Assembly: GCA_963921935.1 (NCBI GenBank)
Contig: OY998175.1
Location: forward strand, 205,856,655-205,920,654
DNA: 64,000 nt
Source of the DNA: Galeruca laticollis
Taxonomy: Eukaryota; Arthropoda; Insecta; Coleoptera; Chrysomelidae
Reading direction: 5' to 3'
Shown: one piece after another, positions 21,396 through 32,592 of the stretch
How the letters are laid out: every line of letters starts with the position of its first letter
Numbering within the stretch: position 1 is the first letter of the stretch
Position numbers and translations under genes: made by a program
The notes under the pieces: generated by a model
Told to the model about the DNA's origin: nothing
The model's database searches: none
What the model saw: the letters and a program-made list of their open reading frames with translations, nothing else

Positions 21396-22052
21396 GGTTA
21401 GGTTAGGTTTATAATGAGTGGGTCAATGAGGCCCTCCACTGCGACTTGCGAGAGTCTATTGTGGCTCATACCTATTCAAATTTCACCAAACAAATTCAGC
21501 TTCTTGACGAAGCCGATGAATTTGTTCAGTGAATGATATTTCAGGTCCGAGGGCAAGAGAGTGGCCCTGCCAAACATCAGATACCTGATTTGCGCCGCGG
21601 CGGGGCAGGCACAAATTATATGCTCTGCTGTTTCATCATCTTCCAAACAAAGAGGGCAAATCGGATCGGCCGACAGTCCAAGTTTCAGCATATGATGATT
21701 CAAACGACAGTGGCCTGTTAGAAGGCCTGTTAGGCATTGTAGATCGTGTCTATTATAGCCTAACATTTGTTTGGATACATTATTCGAAGGATGTATGAAG
21801 GCCTTTGAATGAACCAATCCTGGTATATTATGCCAGAAGTCTAAAACTCTTCTTGCAGTCTAAGTATTTAGTGTTTGTTTCACACTTGTTGCGATGCCAA
21901 TTGTAGGTTCTGGTCCGATAAAGTCATGAGCGGCACCCTCTCTTGCAAAAGAGTCAGCCTTCTCATTACCATCCATACCAGAGTGGCCAAGGATCCAAAC
22001 CAGCGATACCCTGTTGCGTTCTCCTATTGAGGCGAGTCTTTTTTGGCAGTCA
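21396..22052 (-). pseudogene. LINE 3' fragment: RNase H end and C-terminal Cys domain (R1/LOA-like)
   Basis: Read from 22052 leftward, the frame gives the end of an RNase H domain (VSLVWILGHSGMDGNEKAD and FAREGAAHDFIGPEP). A second block follows, LQCLTGLLTGHCRLNHHML, with the Cys-His cluster CPLCLEDDETAEHIICAC, and the stop lies at 21476. The 3' end carries AACCTAACCTAACCT (21395-21410 on the plus strand as three TTAGG units). Flanking 82 bp direct repeats suggest a 5'-truncated insertion. One stop (near 21862) and a small break are present. It resembles the LINE at 25079-37057 in domain order but is a different copy. Confidence 0.75.
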
Positions 22053-22134
22053 TCGTTTAAATAGCCATACGACGCGTTCTTAACAAATTGAAGATGAATG
22101 AATTTGGATTAGAGGTGGGAGTAGCTGACAAGTA
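22053..22134. repeat. 82 bp direct repeat, right copy
   Basis: Partner of 21314-21395; see that entry. Beyond it the flanking sequence (AGGACCGTTCC) differs from the left side. Confidence 0.85.
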
Positions 22135-22428
22135 AGGACCGTTCCAAAATAATTAATGAAAACAGAAACATGTCTCAGCGACATGTTACAATTTTGTTCT
22201 CAAATGGTAGTAAGACTGCAACAAAATACAAAAAAGGTTTCTGAAAGCCATTCCTTCTGCGAAAAGATCGAATTGCAAAAATATATTTTCTCCATATTTC
22301 ATATCAAGGCAATCACATACCTAATGGTCATTGTTACAGTATGACGATAGAAACCAAATCCTCATCATGGATAATGATTGATCACGAGGCAATCAAGAAG
22401 CAAAGATGGCCCGTTAATGTCAAAAACT
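22135..22428. other. No recognised gene
   Basis: Flank between the 82 bp repeat and the next LINE fragment. It may include decayed endonuclease sequence of that LINE, but no motif is readable. Confidence 0.4.
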
Positions 22429-23790
22429 GCTAAGAATAAACAATACGTACTTTGAACATAGAGAACAAGACAAATACACATTCAGAAATACAAGGGGTAA
22501 CAAATATATCATCGATTATGTAATCACCAATAGACAAGTTGATCCTTAACAAATTCTGGACACAAGAGCACTAGCATCGGCGAACGTAGGGACACAACAT
22601 AACCTCGTTCTTTGCAAATATCGATCGGTAGGTATGCCAAAAAAGAAAAAGGCACCAAATTATGCAACAAAATTCAATATAAAATCGTTAAGGAATATGG
22701 AACAAAAGATCTATATCAAAGAAGACCCAATGAGGGTTCATACAGAACAGATCAACGGTAGACGCAGTATTGATACTACGGCAACTAACAGAAAAATCAA
22801 GAGAGTCCAACAAGCCCATGTTTGTATGTTTTGTTGACCTTACTAAAGCCTTTGATAAAGTACGGTTGAGGGACTTATTCAAGATTCTAGACAAGAACAA
22901 TATAGATCATATATATCAAAATATTTTTATTGAACTGAACACCGAGAATATAACGAGAATTAAAACCAGAACGGGATTGTCCAAAGAAGTACAGGGTCAA
23001 CGCGAGGTACAGAATGGGAGAACAATCATTAGAAGTGTTATGTTATGCGGATGACCCGGTGCTGGTGGCAGAGAGTGAAGATGACTTACAGCGCCTACTA
23101 TACAGAATGAAGACAGCGGCATATGAATATAATATGAGCATTTCAATTGATAAAACACAATCAATGGTCATAGCCAAAGATCCAATTAGATGTAAACTAG
23201 CTGTCGACTACAACATAGTACAACAAACAATTAAATTCAATTACCTTGGAGTAACAATATCAAGCAAGAGGGATTTAATAGAGGAAACACAATATGGAGC
23301 GAAACAAGCATAAAGGGTCAGCGGATATTTGAGAGAAATAATATGGAAAAACAATATGATGAGGACACAAAGCAAGATAAAAATGTACAAAACATGCGTG
23401 AGACCTATTCTCACTCATGCAACCGAAACAAGGGCCGAAACATCAACAACAAAAAGAATAATGAGGACGACTGAAATGAAAACGCTAAGAACAATTCAGG
23501 GAGTGAGCCTCAAAGATATAATGAGAAGTCAGGACATTAGAGAAGTATTAGGAATTCAGGATGTGATGAGATGGGTTAGAGAACGTAAACAATGATGCAG
23601 AGATCATGTCGAAAGAATGCCAGAAAACAGATGGGCAAAATGGGCGAAAACCCAGAAACCAAACACATGGAGACCACTAGACAGACCACCAAAAAGATGG
23701 TATGAGAGCTGGAGCTCAGCGTCTTAAGAAGAGCTCAGGAGGAGACTAAATATTCGGAATTAAACAGGACAGGGTCCTACTAAAAGAAAA
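22429..23790 (+). pseudogene. RTE-like LINE fragment (family B, copy 1): endonuclease end, RT, C terminus
   Basis: The trace starts with the endonuclease C terminus (INNTYFEHREQDKYTFRN, YIIDYVITNRQ). The catalytic Asp-His appears as GTQHNLV, so the Asp is lost. A jump near 22735 skips the RT fingers. The RT palm follows: FVCFVDLTKAFDKVRLRDLF, then LCYADDPVLVAESEDDLQ (23035-23095), YLGVTISSK and KMYKTCVRPILTHATETRA. The C terminus is MRTTEMKTLRTIQGVS, then WRPLDRPPKRWYESW near 23690. The 3' tail is an (AAG)-rich run at 23780-23800. A second copy of the same family is at 46986-47796. Internal deletions and stops make it inactive. Confidence 0.78.
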
Positions 23791-23819
23791 AGAAGAAGAA
23801 GACTTTAATTGTTTATTAA

Positions 23820-24098
23820 ATTGAAATTTTATTCTTTCTTATATTACTTGAGATGTGTACATGGCGCACAGTTTTACTGACATCCGTAGATGACAGTTTT
23901 GGTGAATATACTATTTTTAAATATGTTTTCAACTGGAAAATCACAGATCATTGTGTTGAAATACGATCTGTTGTTTTGACCGAGAATAATTTTAGCAATA
24001 ACTCCAAATGACCATAAAACAAATATAGTTGAAGCTATTATCTGAAATTTCCGGATAATATCTATATTTACCTTTTCCCACAAAACACACCATAATAA
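23820..24098 (-). repeat. Interspersed repeat R, copy 2 (inverted relative to 18243-18545)
   Basis: Reverse complement of the copy at 18243-18545 with moderate divergence. It ends immediately beside the foldback element at 24103. Confidence 0.75.
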
Positions 24099-24102
24099 TC
24101 AC

Positions 24103-24484
24103 GCAGAAAGAGATAGGGGCTACTGAAAATAGTGGTAATCATTTCCTCTCCTCCTTACGGTATAATAAAGAAAGAATGTAAAACTTGGGAGCAAAGCTGT
24201 TCACTGAATCAGGAAAATACACATAACGGATTTCAACAGGACAACCAAACGCAATATTTGTGTCATCAATTGGAAGATCTAGAATTTTCGAGACAACAGC
24301 CAACATGGACACGGGGGCACATTGGCCCTCCTGTTTGAACCTTCCGACCCAGAATAATAAAAACAACAAGATGTACGAATAATGCCTGACATGTAAAGAT
24401 CAACAAAGATATGCATGGCTAATGAACCAGAAACATGCATGTCTGCAGTTACAGCTCTTTTCAGTGGCCTCTTTTTCTTTCTGC
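24103..24484. mobile_element. Foldback (long inverted repeat) element, older copy
   Basis: The left arm starts GCAGAAAGAGATAGGGGCTA (24103 on). The right arm, ending at 24484, reads GCAGAAAGAAAAAGAGGCCA on the minus strand. The two arms and a loop containing ATCAATTGGAAGATC match the near-perfect palindrome at 51085-51553, with substantial divergence. Examples are AACATGCATGT near 24430 and GGGAGCAAAG near 24189. No coding capacity is evident. It is a non-autonomous inverted-repeat element of unknown superfamily. Confidence 0.7.
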
Positions 24485-24767
24485 CTTCAAACTCTTTTTT
24501 TGCCATCGTTGAAAAATTAGTAGAATCTGGAGTTTGAGTTCTTACAAATGATTGTGTTTTCGTGCAATTACACGCGAAGTCAGTTTTTCGCGTTCTCAGC
24601 ACAGTCCGTCAAATTTAATTTCGCGGCCGTTACCCATAGCAACGTCCGCGAAACCAAACGTCATTTACAAATTTGAATATCTCTTCCAAATTTGACATTT
24701 CTAAAATACTACAAAGACAAGGATTATTTTTTATTGAATACCAACAAATACACAAGTACTTATATTA
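24485..24767. other. No gene; short GC-rich stretch
   Basis: Contains a GC-rich segment with TTCGCGGCCGTTACCC and ACGTCCGCGAAACC at 24617-24660, beyond the 3' end of the Crypton-like gene. It could be that element's 3' end; no boundary is defined. Confidence 0.35.
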
Positions 24768-25078
24768 TTAAGGATGAATATTAACATTAATTGTACATTT
24801 TGTATTATTACTTATATTTACTCCAGAAGTTGAAGCAACTACATCTAGTGTTTCTGAATAATGGTTATTGCCTACATTCAAACCAGATAATATAACGCCA
24901 GGAATTGAGTTGGAAATTTGCTTCTTATTTTTGATAGAGTCTTCTATATATCCTTCCGCTACTTTTGTGGACTTCCATCCACCGTGACTTTTAAGAATTG
25001 GTATATCAGCCCCAGTATTGGCAAGCAGCGTGGCAGAGCTTCTCCGAAAACAGTGACCCGTGTATGTTTCTGGATTGG
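24768..25078 (-). pseudogene. Crypton-like tyrosine recombinase, C-terminal catalytic part
   Basis: The minus-strand frame runs from the LINE junction at 25078 to a TAA at 24768. It shows YTGHCFRRSSATLLANTGAD (His-x-x-Arg box), then LKSHGGWKSTKVAEGY (His/Trp and the nucleophile Tyr, followed by IEDS). These are the last catalytic residues of a tyrosine recombinase, which moves DNA by strand exchange through a covalent phosphotyrosine. The remaining catalytic Arg and Lys are in the exon at 37058-37395, 12 kb to the right. The frame is unbroken here. The family resembles insect Crypton-type elements; host-domesticated recombinases are the alternative. Confidence 0.8.
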
Positions 25079-25332
25079 CGGGGTAGGTTGTAAGTTTGCC
25101 ATCGCTTTGTAGTTGGTTTGCTTATTTGCTTCCATGCGATTGCTTGTCTGCTTGTGGGTAGTTTACTGCAGTCCAATGGAGAAATGCAACCATCGAGTGT
25201 CTGCCTCCTCGTGGCACCGCTGGATACGTTAGCACTGTTGATCATTAGTGACAGCAGTGTGGACCAACCAAATGGAACTCCCATGAAACCCAAGCTAAGG
25301 TGTGAGGAACGTGCCGATGTCTGAATGGCCGC

Positions 25333-26566
25333 ATGGTATGCGACCGTGAACGTCCCCCTGGGGGTACCAGGCGACACCACCTTGCATATAGCCTTTTCCT
25401 GGCATGTAGGGCCCTGCCAGGAGTGACAAACCTTTCCCTAACGACTCGTGGGATCAAAATAGATCGAGAAAAAAACAAAAAAACAAAACTGGAAGATGAG
25501 CGAAAACGCACACCTCCAAAGCACCGTCGAGTTAAAAGAGTCTGCGGTGCTGAGGCAAAGAGAAGGAGAAAAGTGAGGCAGCAGGCTAGAGTCTCTACAG
25601 ACACCACCAGCGCCACTCACCCCTCCCTATCTAAACCTGGCACCAGCTGCCTAAAATACAAGGGCAGCGATGGCAGTTCCTCCTCTAAAAGAGGCCGGGA
25701 ACGCGTCGCCTCCCATGAAAAGGAGCGCATTGCTCCAATACCTCGGAGGAAAACTCTACCCGAGGGAATAGGATACGGATGGACGCAAATACAAAAAGCT
25801 ATAGCGAAGCAGCTATCAGTGATCTACGGGTAGCTATTATAGATAAGGCCGATCCATACGGTAAAATAACTACCGATAATGGAGACCTTGTCAAAAGACA
25901 ACTAATGGAGGCTTCGGTCAAAACCATTATGTATGCCTCCGGCAGTCAGGAAAAGCCACCTACCTTTAGTTCATGGTCGCACTCTGGCGAAATAATCAGA
26001 GTCACCTGTGATAATGACGAAACGCTAGAGTGGCTAAAGAACACGGTATCACAACTGAAACCATGGAAGGGGGCTAAGCTCGACGTGGTACACGTCGATA
26101 ACCTCCCCAGCTGACAAAAGCCACCCTCTGGGTCCATAGCGAAGCTCACGCTGACCTGGGTGACAAAGAGGATGTGCTGCGCCGGCTGGACAAGCAAAAC
26201 CCAGACCTGCGGGTGGATGCATGGTTTTCCTTCCACCACGAAGCGAAGGTCAATCCCAAAGGACACCTTTTCGTCTTTGGTATGGGAGACGAGAAAATGG
26301 GAGTCCTAAAAAAATGAACGATGAAGATGAGCTACGCGTTCACCATATTGATTGTAAAAACAAAGAAATCTGACCTGGAACGGAGGAAATCGAGTACGGA
26401 TCCCCCTCTCCCATCCGAGGAACCCCAAAGAGCTGTTGCTACTGCGGAGACTGTCGAGCCATCCTCCAAGATGGCGACCGACAGTCTCCTGGAGGAACTA
26501 ACAGCTCTCAGCCAAGATACAGGCGACGTCAACCCACCTTCAAGTGAGGAAGTGGAGATGCCCTGA
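25333..26566 (+). pseudogene. LINE ORF1 (gag-like) with DUF4780-like domain
   Basis: The first part (to about 25830) is very basic (RGIKIDREKNKKTK, KRGRERVASHEKER), as expected of an RNA-binding ORF1 N terminus. A shifted frame from 25779 encodes DLRVAIIDKADPYGKI, PPTFSSWSHSGEIIRV and LEWLKNTVSQLKPWKGA, which I recognise as the DUF4780-like domain found in ORF1 of this LINE group. The frame breaks after NLPS (stop at 26112-26114), and the remainder to 26566 is in other frames. The start codon is uncertain. It would package LINE RNA; here it is inactive. Confidence 0.65.
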
Positions 26567-26604
26567 AAAGTAATCATAAACCATCTCACCACCATCAAGC
26601 AGAG

Positions 26605-27655
26605 ATGGACAATGAAAAGGTAAGATTTATTCAGTGTAACCTTCAACACAAAAAAATGGCTTCGGCAACTTTATGCCGCCACTTGGATGTGATGCAGGAT
26701 ACAATAGCACTCATCCAAGAACCCTGGATAAGACAAACTAAAATCATGGGTCTAAATAATCCAAAAGGTTTAATTTTCAGCTTCCCAAGCAATCAGTAAC
26801 CTGGGACGGCCATATAGGTCCCTAAGAATTTTAAGACCTACCCACTGACGCATTCCTCGTCCTCCGACCTAATGGTAGTGAAGGTTGAATATGCACAGAA
26901 AAGTCAAAAGAAAGTGTTAATACTGGCATCCTCATACCTCCCCTCAGACGCAGCTAAACCACCACCAACTAAGGAGCTGGAGGACCTTGTGGAACACTGT
27001 CTCACCCAAAAGCTTGAACTGGTAATAGGCTGCGAGTCAAACTCTCACCATGTAAGCTGAAGCAGCAAAGATATTAACACTAGAGGTAAGTATTTTTATG
27101 ATTACATAGCTAACAAGAATCTCTGTATTCTAGATAGTGGTACTGAACCAACTTTTATTGACTCTCGTAGTCAAACGCCAATAGATATTACCCTATCTAA
27201 TATTAACACTTCGAATATAATCTCCGGCTGGCATGTATCTGACGATATTTCAATGTCGGCCACCGCTGGATAAAATTCGAAATAAAACTAGCGCTCACAA
27301 CCTCTACAATGACTCGCGATCCCAGGAAAACGGATAGGACAAAATATGTCCACTGTTTGAAAGGGGATCTGCGAGGAGTCGAGGATGTGCTGCCCAACAA
27401 TAAAAGAGATTTGGAAATTAATTCTATAACCATCCAAAACTCCATAATTAATGCATATAAGATGTCTTGCCCACTCAGGCGGGTCGATCTTAATGAATCC
27501 TCCACTGGTGGTGCCATGAGATTGACTAGCTCAGGGGAACGGCGAGGAAATCCTTTAATAAGGCTAAAAGAACCAGACTCGATGAGGGTTGGAACTTATA
27601 GAAGTCTCACCTCAAGGAGTATAAAAAAATCCCAATGGCACAGGACCAATTGGAC
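26605..27655 (+). pseudogene. LINE ORF2, endonuclease domain
   Basis: Begins with VRFIQCNLQHKKMASATL (catalytic Asn), then ALIQEPWIRQTKIMGL (catalytic Glu). Further blocks are VLILASSYLPSD, LVIGCESNSHHVS (usually Asp before SNSHH; Glu here) and ANKNLCILDSGTEPTF with DITLSN. The SDH motif expected near 27260 reads SATAG, so the catalytic Asp-His is lost. Stops are at 26798 and 27059. The domain would nick target DNA to prime reverse transcription. The frame then enters the linker (SHLKEYKKIPMAQDQL) and is cut by the insertion at 27656. Confidence 0.75.
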
Positions 27656-27689
27656 AGTCTTATTTCAGTAACATGTTTGCATAAAACCG

Positions 27690-28387
27690 AAAATAAAAAA
27701 TTAGATACAAAAGTAATAGAATGCTCTGAGATGTACAAAAAACCAAAGTAACATTCTGGCATCATAAAAATAAAAAACAAATTTGGTAAATTTGAATTTT
27801 CTTAAATAAATGTTTTAATGTACGATTTAGAGAAAAATGTTAAATACAAAAGTTGTAGAACATGTTAAGGTCTATAAAAAAGCTCAGTAACTTTTTTGCA
27901 TCAAATGAAAAACAAAGGAAATACGATTTTTTTTCAACTTTGACTGGCCGCCATTTTATTTTTTCTGTGCCGATTTGGCTCATTAACGAACTCGTCGAAG
28001 GTTTTTGCCTAACCGATTTTGTAGCGAGTTTGGTTCCGATCCGTCAAAAAATACGCCCTCTATCGTGCTTACAAATTCCGTTATAATTTGTGAATTTTCT
28101 TAAATAAATTTTTTAATGTACGATTTAGAGAAAAATGTTGAATACAAAAGTTGTAGAACGTGTTAAGGTCTATGAAAAACTTTAATAACTTTCTTGCGTC
28201 AAATGAAAAACAAAGGAAATACGATTTTTTTCAACTTTGACAGGCCGCCATTTTGTTTTTACTGGGCCGATTTGGCTCGTTAACGAACTCGTCCAAGATT
28301 TTATCCTAACCGATTTTTGTAGCGAGTTTGGTTTCGATCCGTCAAAAAATACACCCTCTATCGTGCTTGCAAATTCCGTTATAACAC

Positions 28388-28388
<1 letters not shown>
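27690..28388. repeat. 298 bp tandem repeat (two full units, one partial)
   Basis: GAATTTTCTTAAATAAA recurs at 27794 and 28092, and the two units match to their ends (CCGTCAAAAAATAC, then CGTGCTTACAAATTCCGTT). The stretch at 27690-27780 resembles the unit's middle with weaker similarity. Confidence 0.85.

Positions 28389-28467
<79 letters not shown>
28389..28467. repeat. (TA)n microsatellite
   Basis: TA tract with one CA interruption, immediately after the second 298 bp unit. Confidence 0.95.
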
Positions 28468-28468
<1 letters not shown>

Positions 28469-28591
28469 CCTTTTGAACGGAGGGTGATTTTGGCATCTAG
28501 GAACACCAAAACGAAAAACTGCATTGGAATTTTTCCGAAGTCGCGTCATGCTACTCTCTACAATAGCCCTATTTCATTCTGAAATAAGACT

Positions 28592-29724
28592 AAAAGTCAT
28601 CAGACAAAAACAAAGAGAAGCATGAAGAATCTATTGCGAGCTAGACTCCAAAAAGCCCTCTCAAAAGATCCCCACCGTCATATCGGTATACTAACCAGAG
28701 AGGATGACACAAAAACTGCCAACCTAAAGGAAAGCCTTCAATTATAGATGTCCACCTACTTCCCGGACTCCAAAATCACAAATTCGGCAGCCTGGGAGGA
28801 TGAGGAGAATCATCACCGGACCGACGACGACTAGCGTATATCACGACAGATCGTCGACTCGGATAGACTGAGGTGGGCCATCTCAGGTTTCTCCCCCTTA
28901 AAATCCCCGGGAACAGACGGGATTTATCCAGTCCTACTTCAGTGGGGCCTGGATGACCTAATGCCGCACCTGGTAGGAATCCTCAGATCCTCACTGGCAC
29001 TGAGGTATATTCCAAAAGGTTGGAGAGTAGTCAATGTCGTGTTCATACCAAAACCAGGAAGAATGGACCATTCCATCCCAAAAGCATATCGACCCATTAG
29101 CCTCATCGTTTTCAATGGAGACTTTGGAGAGGCTGTGCGAACGATACATAAGAGATGTGGTGATAACACGAAATCCACTGCATCCAAATCAACATGCATA
29201 CACTCCAGGGAATTCCACCGATACGGCTCTTCATCTCGTAGCGGACCGCATCGAGAGATCGTTGGAAAATAAGAAAACCACCCTGGGTGTATTCATAGAC
29301 ATAGAAGGAGCATTTGATAGTACCACTTTTCCTAAAATAACAAATGCACTTTCCAACAAAAATATCCCCCAACCCATAAATGGCTGGATATATAACATGC
29401 TCTCACAAAAAGCGATAAAAATCAGTGTGGATGATTTAACCATCAGAGGCTTGGTTGTAAAAAGTTGTCCACAGAAAGGGGTTCTCTCGGCACTACTGTG
29501 GAACATGGTCTTAGACTCCTTGGTCAGCCACCTCAACGAAAGCAACTTCTACACAATAGCATACGCAGATGACTTAGTGATTCTGCTAACAGGAAGATTC
29601 GAGGAGACACTCTGCTCTTTAATGCAAGAGGCCCTCAATATCATAGAACAATAGTGCAGAGACCATTCGCTGTCAATAAATCCAAAATAGACGGAGATGG
29701 TTCTTTTCACGAAAGAAAGGAAGC
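28592..29724 (+). pseudogene. LINE ORF2, reverse transcriptase domain
   Basis: After the insertion, the RT region shows SGFSPLKSPGTDGIYPVLL (around 28890), GWRVVNVVFIPKPGR and KAYRPISL. The palm follows with LGVFIDIEGAFDSTTF (first Asp), SCPQKGVLSALLWN and IAYADDLVILLTG (catalytic Asp pair, about 29556-29590). A TAG at 29653-29655 interrupts the thumb. A frame change near 29110 splits the fingers. The frame is cut at 29724 by a gypsy element and resumes in phase at 34282. Copying of LINE RNA into DNA at the nick would depend on this domain. Confidence 0.8.
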
Positions 29725-30635
29725 TGTAACGCGAAAAATTCGCCGAGCCGTCGTAAATTTAATTTGGCTAACCTGTCGACTGAGAGAAGTCACAGCGCGT
29801 TCGGTACGGAGTTAAAAATTTCAGTCCTCCAATTGCCGTCAAGGTGAAAACACATCATTTCAACAAAAGATATTTGCATGTGCTCTGGGAGTCATAACGT
29901 TATTTCACGGAAAATCCTGATAAATTCTACGTAGGGGAAGAAAATATCGCTCGATTTGACAGATCGAAGGTCTGACCCAATAATATACTGATCCAGGGGG
30001 TGCCGATGACCAAAGGATACCAGTAGAATTGGTAGATTTAGGAAACCACGTGGAAAATTCCCGTAGACGGCGTTAGCTGGAATGATTCATTAAAAAGGGG
30101 GGTTTTTGTATATGGACATTAAATCGCTGATTGGTATTTAATGGGTCAGTGAGACCAGTTCCAGGAGGTCTGGATTAATCTGGAGAAATTTCAGTTCCTG
30201 TTCTGGTGCCGGAAAAGGATAAGTTAACAGTTTTCCTCTTCTTATTTCTTCAAACTCAGTAGTAACTTCACATCTATGCTTCACATATTACCCTTTTTTT
30301 ATATTAAGTTTTATTTCTTTTTTTCTTGCGGCAATTACTATAATCTCGTTTATACTTGAATTTTGTATTTAAATTTTTTTTGAAATCTTGCTCATAGATT
30401 AAGATACGCTGGAACACTTGGTACGTACCTAGTATTGCGATATTTAGTAGTTTTTACCTATTTCTAATGGTTTATGTATATAATTTGCGCCGTATATAAC
30501 TTTGAGTTGTATATTCTCCAGCAACGCTAAACTCGTTGTAATTTAAATTTCTGGCTTATGCAATTATTATATTTATATTGATACTGGTATAAATTGCGGA
30601 AGTGTGAACCCTTGTAACTATACATTGGTGATTTT

Positions 30636-30697
<62 letters not shown>

Positions 30698-31216
30698 CGT
30701 TGTATTTTTGGAATATTGTACATGAACAATTTGGTCGATTCTCTAGGATTTTTGAATTGAGACATCGGTGTAGTTTGGGGCCCTCAGCTCTACTGCACCC
30801 TGAGATTACAGCCTTCAGCGGAGCTCAGACGTTATTTGTAATATTTTTCTTTTGGTAGTGATATTGTATCATATATTTTGAAAAGAGACCTTTGGTCCAC
30901 CAAGACTAATTAAAATTTCAATCAGGGTGTATTTGCTGACTTTTATTTACTTATGATAATTTACCTATCAGTTTAACCTTGGGAGTGTGTAGTGAGTGTT
31001 GTTAACCCACTGAGGAGTTGTGGGCTAACTTAGGAAGTCTTGGGTGCTTGCCAAAACTTCTCTGGCGCCCTTTTTGTATACTCAGTAATTTTTTTGAAGA
31101 ATCTACCCCTTCTTCGACTCGAAGCTAGTCGACTGGCGAGCACGGGTTGTACCACGTGAGACAACCCGCATACCTATAACGAGCACTGTGAGGGTTTGTA
31201 GGTTTTTCTCGTTATA
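29725..31216 (+). repeat. 5' LTR of the gypsy-like element
   Basis: 1492 bp, bounded by TGTAACG and CGTTATA (an imperfect inverted pair, the consensus end being CGTTACA). It contains a (TA)n tract at 30640-30694. The last 101 bp match the partial 3' LTR. Confidence 0.75.
30640..30694. repeat. (TA)n microsatellite
   Basis: TA tract within the 5' LTR. The neighbouring frame at 30604-30858 is repeat translation. Confidence 0.95.
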
Positions 31217-32592
31217 TGTTTTTGGTGCCCATAACGTGGGGCCGTTAGTATTTTTTTTATTGTCAGCAATACATATCCCGTAATTTAAACTTAAACTTTT
31301 GAAATTAAATTTTTTTTTGCATTGATTAAACTTAAACTTTAAAAATCAAAATTTTAGTTGTAGCCATTTGATTAAACTTGAACTTTTGATGAGTTGAATT
31401 TGCAGATTTATTTTCAGTTTATTTTAGCACCAGACTTAAGTGTAATCGTTTTATTGGGGCGTACCTGGAAATAATTTCCCTTAATATGTTTTGATAGTGC
31501 CAGATTTAAGTGTTTTTAGTAAATCTGGGGTTGTGTTCAATTCGAAGGGAATTATTTTATTGGACGTAATTTGTAAACAACTCACCTTATTCTGTGAGAT
31601 TATAATATATATCAAACTGAAAATTTTATGGTAGAAATCAGACAAGAGTTTATTGGTTCGAGGGCAACATTTATTTTCTTTTCATACTGATTGATTATTG
31701 GAATTTTGAAAAATTCAATATTGTAGATTTTATCTTTTTTAAACTTTGATAAATTTTCAACTTTTTCTTAGAAACTTAGTCATTGTAGATTTAACTTCAG
31801 TTATTGTGTCTTTTGTAATTTATTGCACCAGATTTAATTGGGCTTTTTATAGTAAATCTGGGGATTGCTTAACTTTGAAGGTAATTGTTTCAATTGTGGG
31901 CGCAACCTGGAAATAATTTCTCTTAATTAGTTATTGATAGTGCCAGATTTAAGTGTTTGTAGTAAATCTGGGGTTTGAGGGCTTGAAGGGAATTGTTTTA
32001 TGGGGCGTAAGTGGTAAACAATTTACCGAATTTTGTTGAGCAGTGTTAAATATTAAATTGAAGTTTTAATACAGGAAACGGACAGATTGTTCATTGTTTG
32101 ATACGTTTTGTTTTTTTTTCTCTTCTTTTTCAGGTAGCAAGTAAATAAGAAGATTCCTGATATTGATATTATTATTTGAATAAAAATTTGTAATTTTGAA
32201 AATTTTATTTGATTATCTATCGTATAATATTTGTAATTTATAGATATTGTAAATTTAAAAGGTGAGTTACATATTGGCTCACACTGTGTATATATTTTAG
32301 TATCAGAACAGTAACTGAATTCGTAAATACTTTGCTTTATGGTAAGTTTATTTGACTTTCGACAATTGTAGGCTGCATTGTGGGTTCGAACCTTAGCAGA
32401 TCGGTGCTTTGGAAGTGGTGCCTTGGGCTTGTGGACTTCTGTATTTTGGAATCGCTTTTGAGAAAGGAACTTTGCGTTGGAGGGAGGCCATTTGAGGTAC
32501 AGGTGTGTCGGTGAAGAATTATTGTTCCGCTGGGTTGGAAATTGGTTTGTTGCTTGGATCGCTTGTCAAATTGAACTTAAAAAGAAAAAGAA
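31217..32592. other. Gypsy-like element leader
   Basis: Internal sequence between the 5' LTR and gag. The phrase 'cagatttaagtgt..tagtaaatctgggg' recurs near 31500, 31830 and 31940, with GAAGGGAATTRTTTTAT-like stretches, so the leader contains diverged direct repeats. No gene. Confidence 0.5.

Larger units (their letters stand above)
27656..28591. mobile_element. 936 bp insertion with 13 bp terminal inverted repeats and internal tandem repeats
   Basis: The ends AGTCTTATTTCAG (27656-27668) and CTGAAATAAGACT (28579-28591) are perfect inverted repeats. Inside are two tandem copies of a 298 bp unit, a partial third, and a (TA)n tract. No coding frame is evident. It interrupts the LINE between the endonuclease linker and the RT region. 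No clear target-site duplication is visible, so the exact ends may differ by a few bases. It is a candidate non-autonomous DNA transposon of unknown superfamily. Confidence 0.6.

Noticed and set aside
21395..21411. Telomeric array (TTAGG)n
   Set aside because: Only about three units, at a LINE 3' end and flanked by unique sequence; more likely a LINE tail than a telomere.
27703..28388. Two similar tandem units taken as a CRISPR-like or gene-duplication array
   Set aside because: The unit is 298 bp with no spacers, in a eukaryotic context, within an inverted-repeat element.
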